A stretch of 31,290 nucleotides of DNA from Schoenoplectus triqueter (Eukaryota > Streptophyta > Magnoliopsida > Poales > Cyperaceae), in contig CAXKVV010001641.1 in NCBI GenBank assembly GCA_964058805.1, positions 1 through 31,290 on the forward strand, given 5' to 3'. Below are positions 30,474 to 31,290 of this stretch, piece by piece. The notes under the pieces are model-generated. The model saw only the letters and a list, made by a program, of their open reading frames with translations, was not told the origin of the DNA and ran no database searches. The stretch's first letter is position 1, and each line of letters starts with the position of its first letter. The translations under genes and the position numbers were made by a program.

Positions 30474-31290
30474 CGCCTCGACCGCAGACACGACATCTTC
30501 CACATCAATCCTACGGCCTGCAACTTGCGTCGCCAACAAATAAAAAGATAATAAAGAAATAAAATGGAGTAACCTATAAAAGCTCAGTAACCGATTATTT
30601 AACGACGCAACTTCTCTATAACATGTATACAAAAATAATTCAATTCAAAGTAACTAACATGGAATATAACTTTATTATATATCAAATATGTAATTATTAT
30701 TTAACAGTTATACTTTAATCAATTATGCATAGACACATAAAGATCACACATCGTGCCCACCGTGATAAGTGAGGGATATCCCATAAATTCGCTTGTAAGC
30801 GGGACTACGCAGAGCCATCTTTCACACATAAACCTTCAAGTTGTATGGACCCTCCCTTCCGGAGTACGAAAGGGTTAGCTTACAATATGTACTGTTATGC
30901 ATAATTTGTCCAGTTCTAATTATCAACGTGCAATCAATTCAGTCAGTTTAACCCATACTTCATATCACATAACTATTCAGATAATCCGGATTACCGACCC
31001 ATATATCAATGTGCAACAATTTTTCACGCGCTTCTCACCGCTGCGGGGGCGATGAGATGCGAAAGAAAGACACATAGATCCCTCATAAGCGTGTATTTAT
31101 TTAGCGCCGGTTAATTCTACCATTCAGACCCATTGGGATGAACATTTAGGGGTTTTTAAGTGATTGTGAGTCATTATAAATACTGATGGACGCAAACCCT
31201 CACCGTTAATTACCCTGGGCTATTAACCTCGAGTCACCTCTGGATCTTGAAAGGGGAAGCAAATACTATAGCTAAATGATAATCAAATGG
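30468..31290 (+). mobile_element. TGTAACGCCTCGACC-type dispersed repeat, possible gypsy LTR, runs off the window
   Basis: It starts TGTAACGCCTCGACCG directly after the LINE sequence is cut off. There is no coding frame. The 31020-31290 part resembles 4660-4916. The TGTAAC(A/G)CC start suits LTRs of plant chromoviruses, but no second LTR or target duplication is visible. The ~820 bases hold no gene. Confidence 0.45.

Larger units (their letters stand above)
28660..30475 (+). mobile_element. RTE-type LINE relic, 3' truncated
   Basis: 5' UTR repeats are followed by an endonuclease remnant and a spacer region. The element ends at about 30475, where a TGTAACGCC repeat begins, so the reverse-transcriptase catalytic core is missing. 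The order and wording of the protein pieces match plant RTE-clade elements. Confidence 0.82.

Noticed and set aside
1..31290. A new multi-gene biological system
   Set aside because: The two cellular genes are of known families with no evident link, and the rest is explained by decayed transposons and repeats.

Overview
The window looks like nuclear DNA of a flowering plant. The sequence is AT-rich between genes. Its two cellular genes have spliced exons with plant-like GT(GC)-AG junctions. The rest is mostly degenerate, nested plant transposons: Ty1/copia, Ty3/gypsy-like, Mutator-like (MULE) and an RTE-type LINE. The sequence alone does not identify the species.

Layout. (1) 1-2.8 kb, + strand: an apparently intact S-adenosylmethionine synthase gene with four coding exons (390 aa), a likely leader intron, and a recent 170-bp tandem duplication that copies an intron/exon boundary. 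(2) 3.4-4.12 kb, - strand: an intronless, internally deleted, stop-containing SAM synthase pseudogene, tail-to-tail with the intact gene. (3) 4.27-18.57 kb: a decayed MULE (- strand). Its N-terminal part (17.5-18.2 kb) is separated from its zinc-finger/transposase part (6.8-8.4 kb) by a copia element (- strand, about 8.44-17.41 kb). That copia element itself carries further insertions in gag and the 5' LTR: a TGTCACACCC-type repeat with a 123-bp higher-order tandem array, and a gypsy-type LTR with a piece of internal region. (4) 19.16-25.74 kb, - strand: 21 consecutive exons of a full-size PDR-type ABCG transporter. All are in frame and free of stops, but the N-terminal ~150 residues are not in the window. 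(5) 25.98-28.62 kb, + strand: a decayed copia element with 5' LTR, primer-binding-site remnant, reverse transcriptase and RNase H. (6) 28.7-30.47 kb, + strand: an RTE LINE relic with a repeated 5' UTR and an endonuclease. (7) 30.47 kb to the end: a TGTAACGCC-type dispersed repeat, part of which resembles 4.66-4.92 kb.

The two cellular genes have no evident functional link: one makes the methyl donor SAM, the other is a membrane exporter. I found no CRISPR array, operon, tRNA or rRNA gene and no convincing new multi-gene system. The strongest unusual signals are three GC-AG introns among the 20 visible introns of the ABC transporter gene, the duplicated 3' splice site in the SAM synthase gene, and the order of nested insertions inside the MULE.
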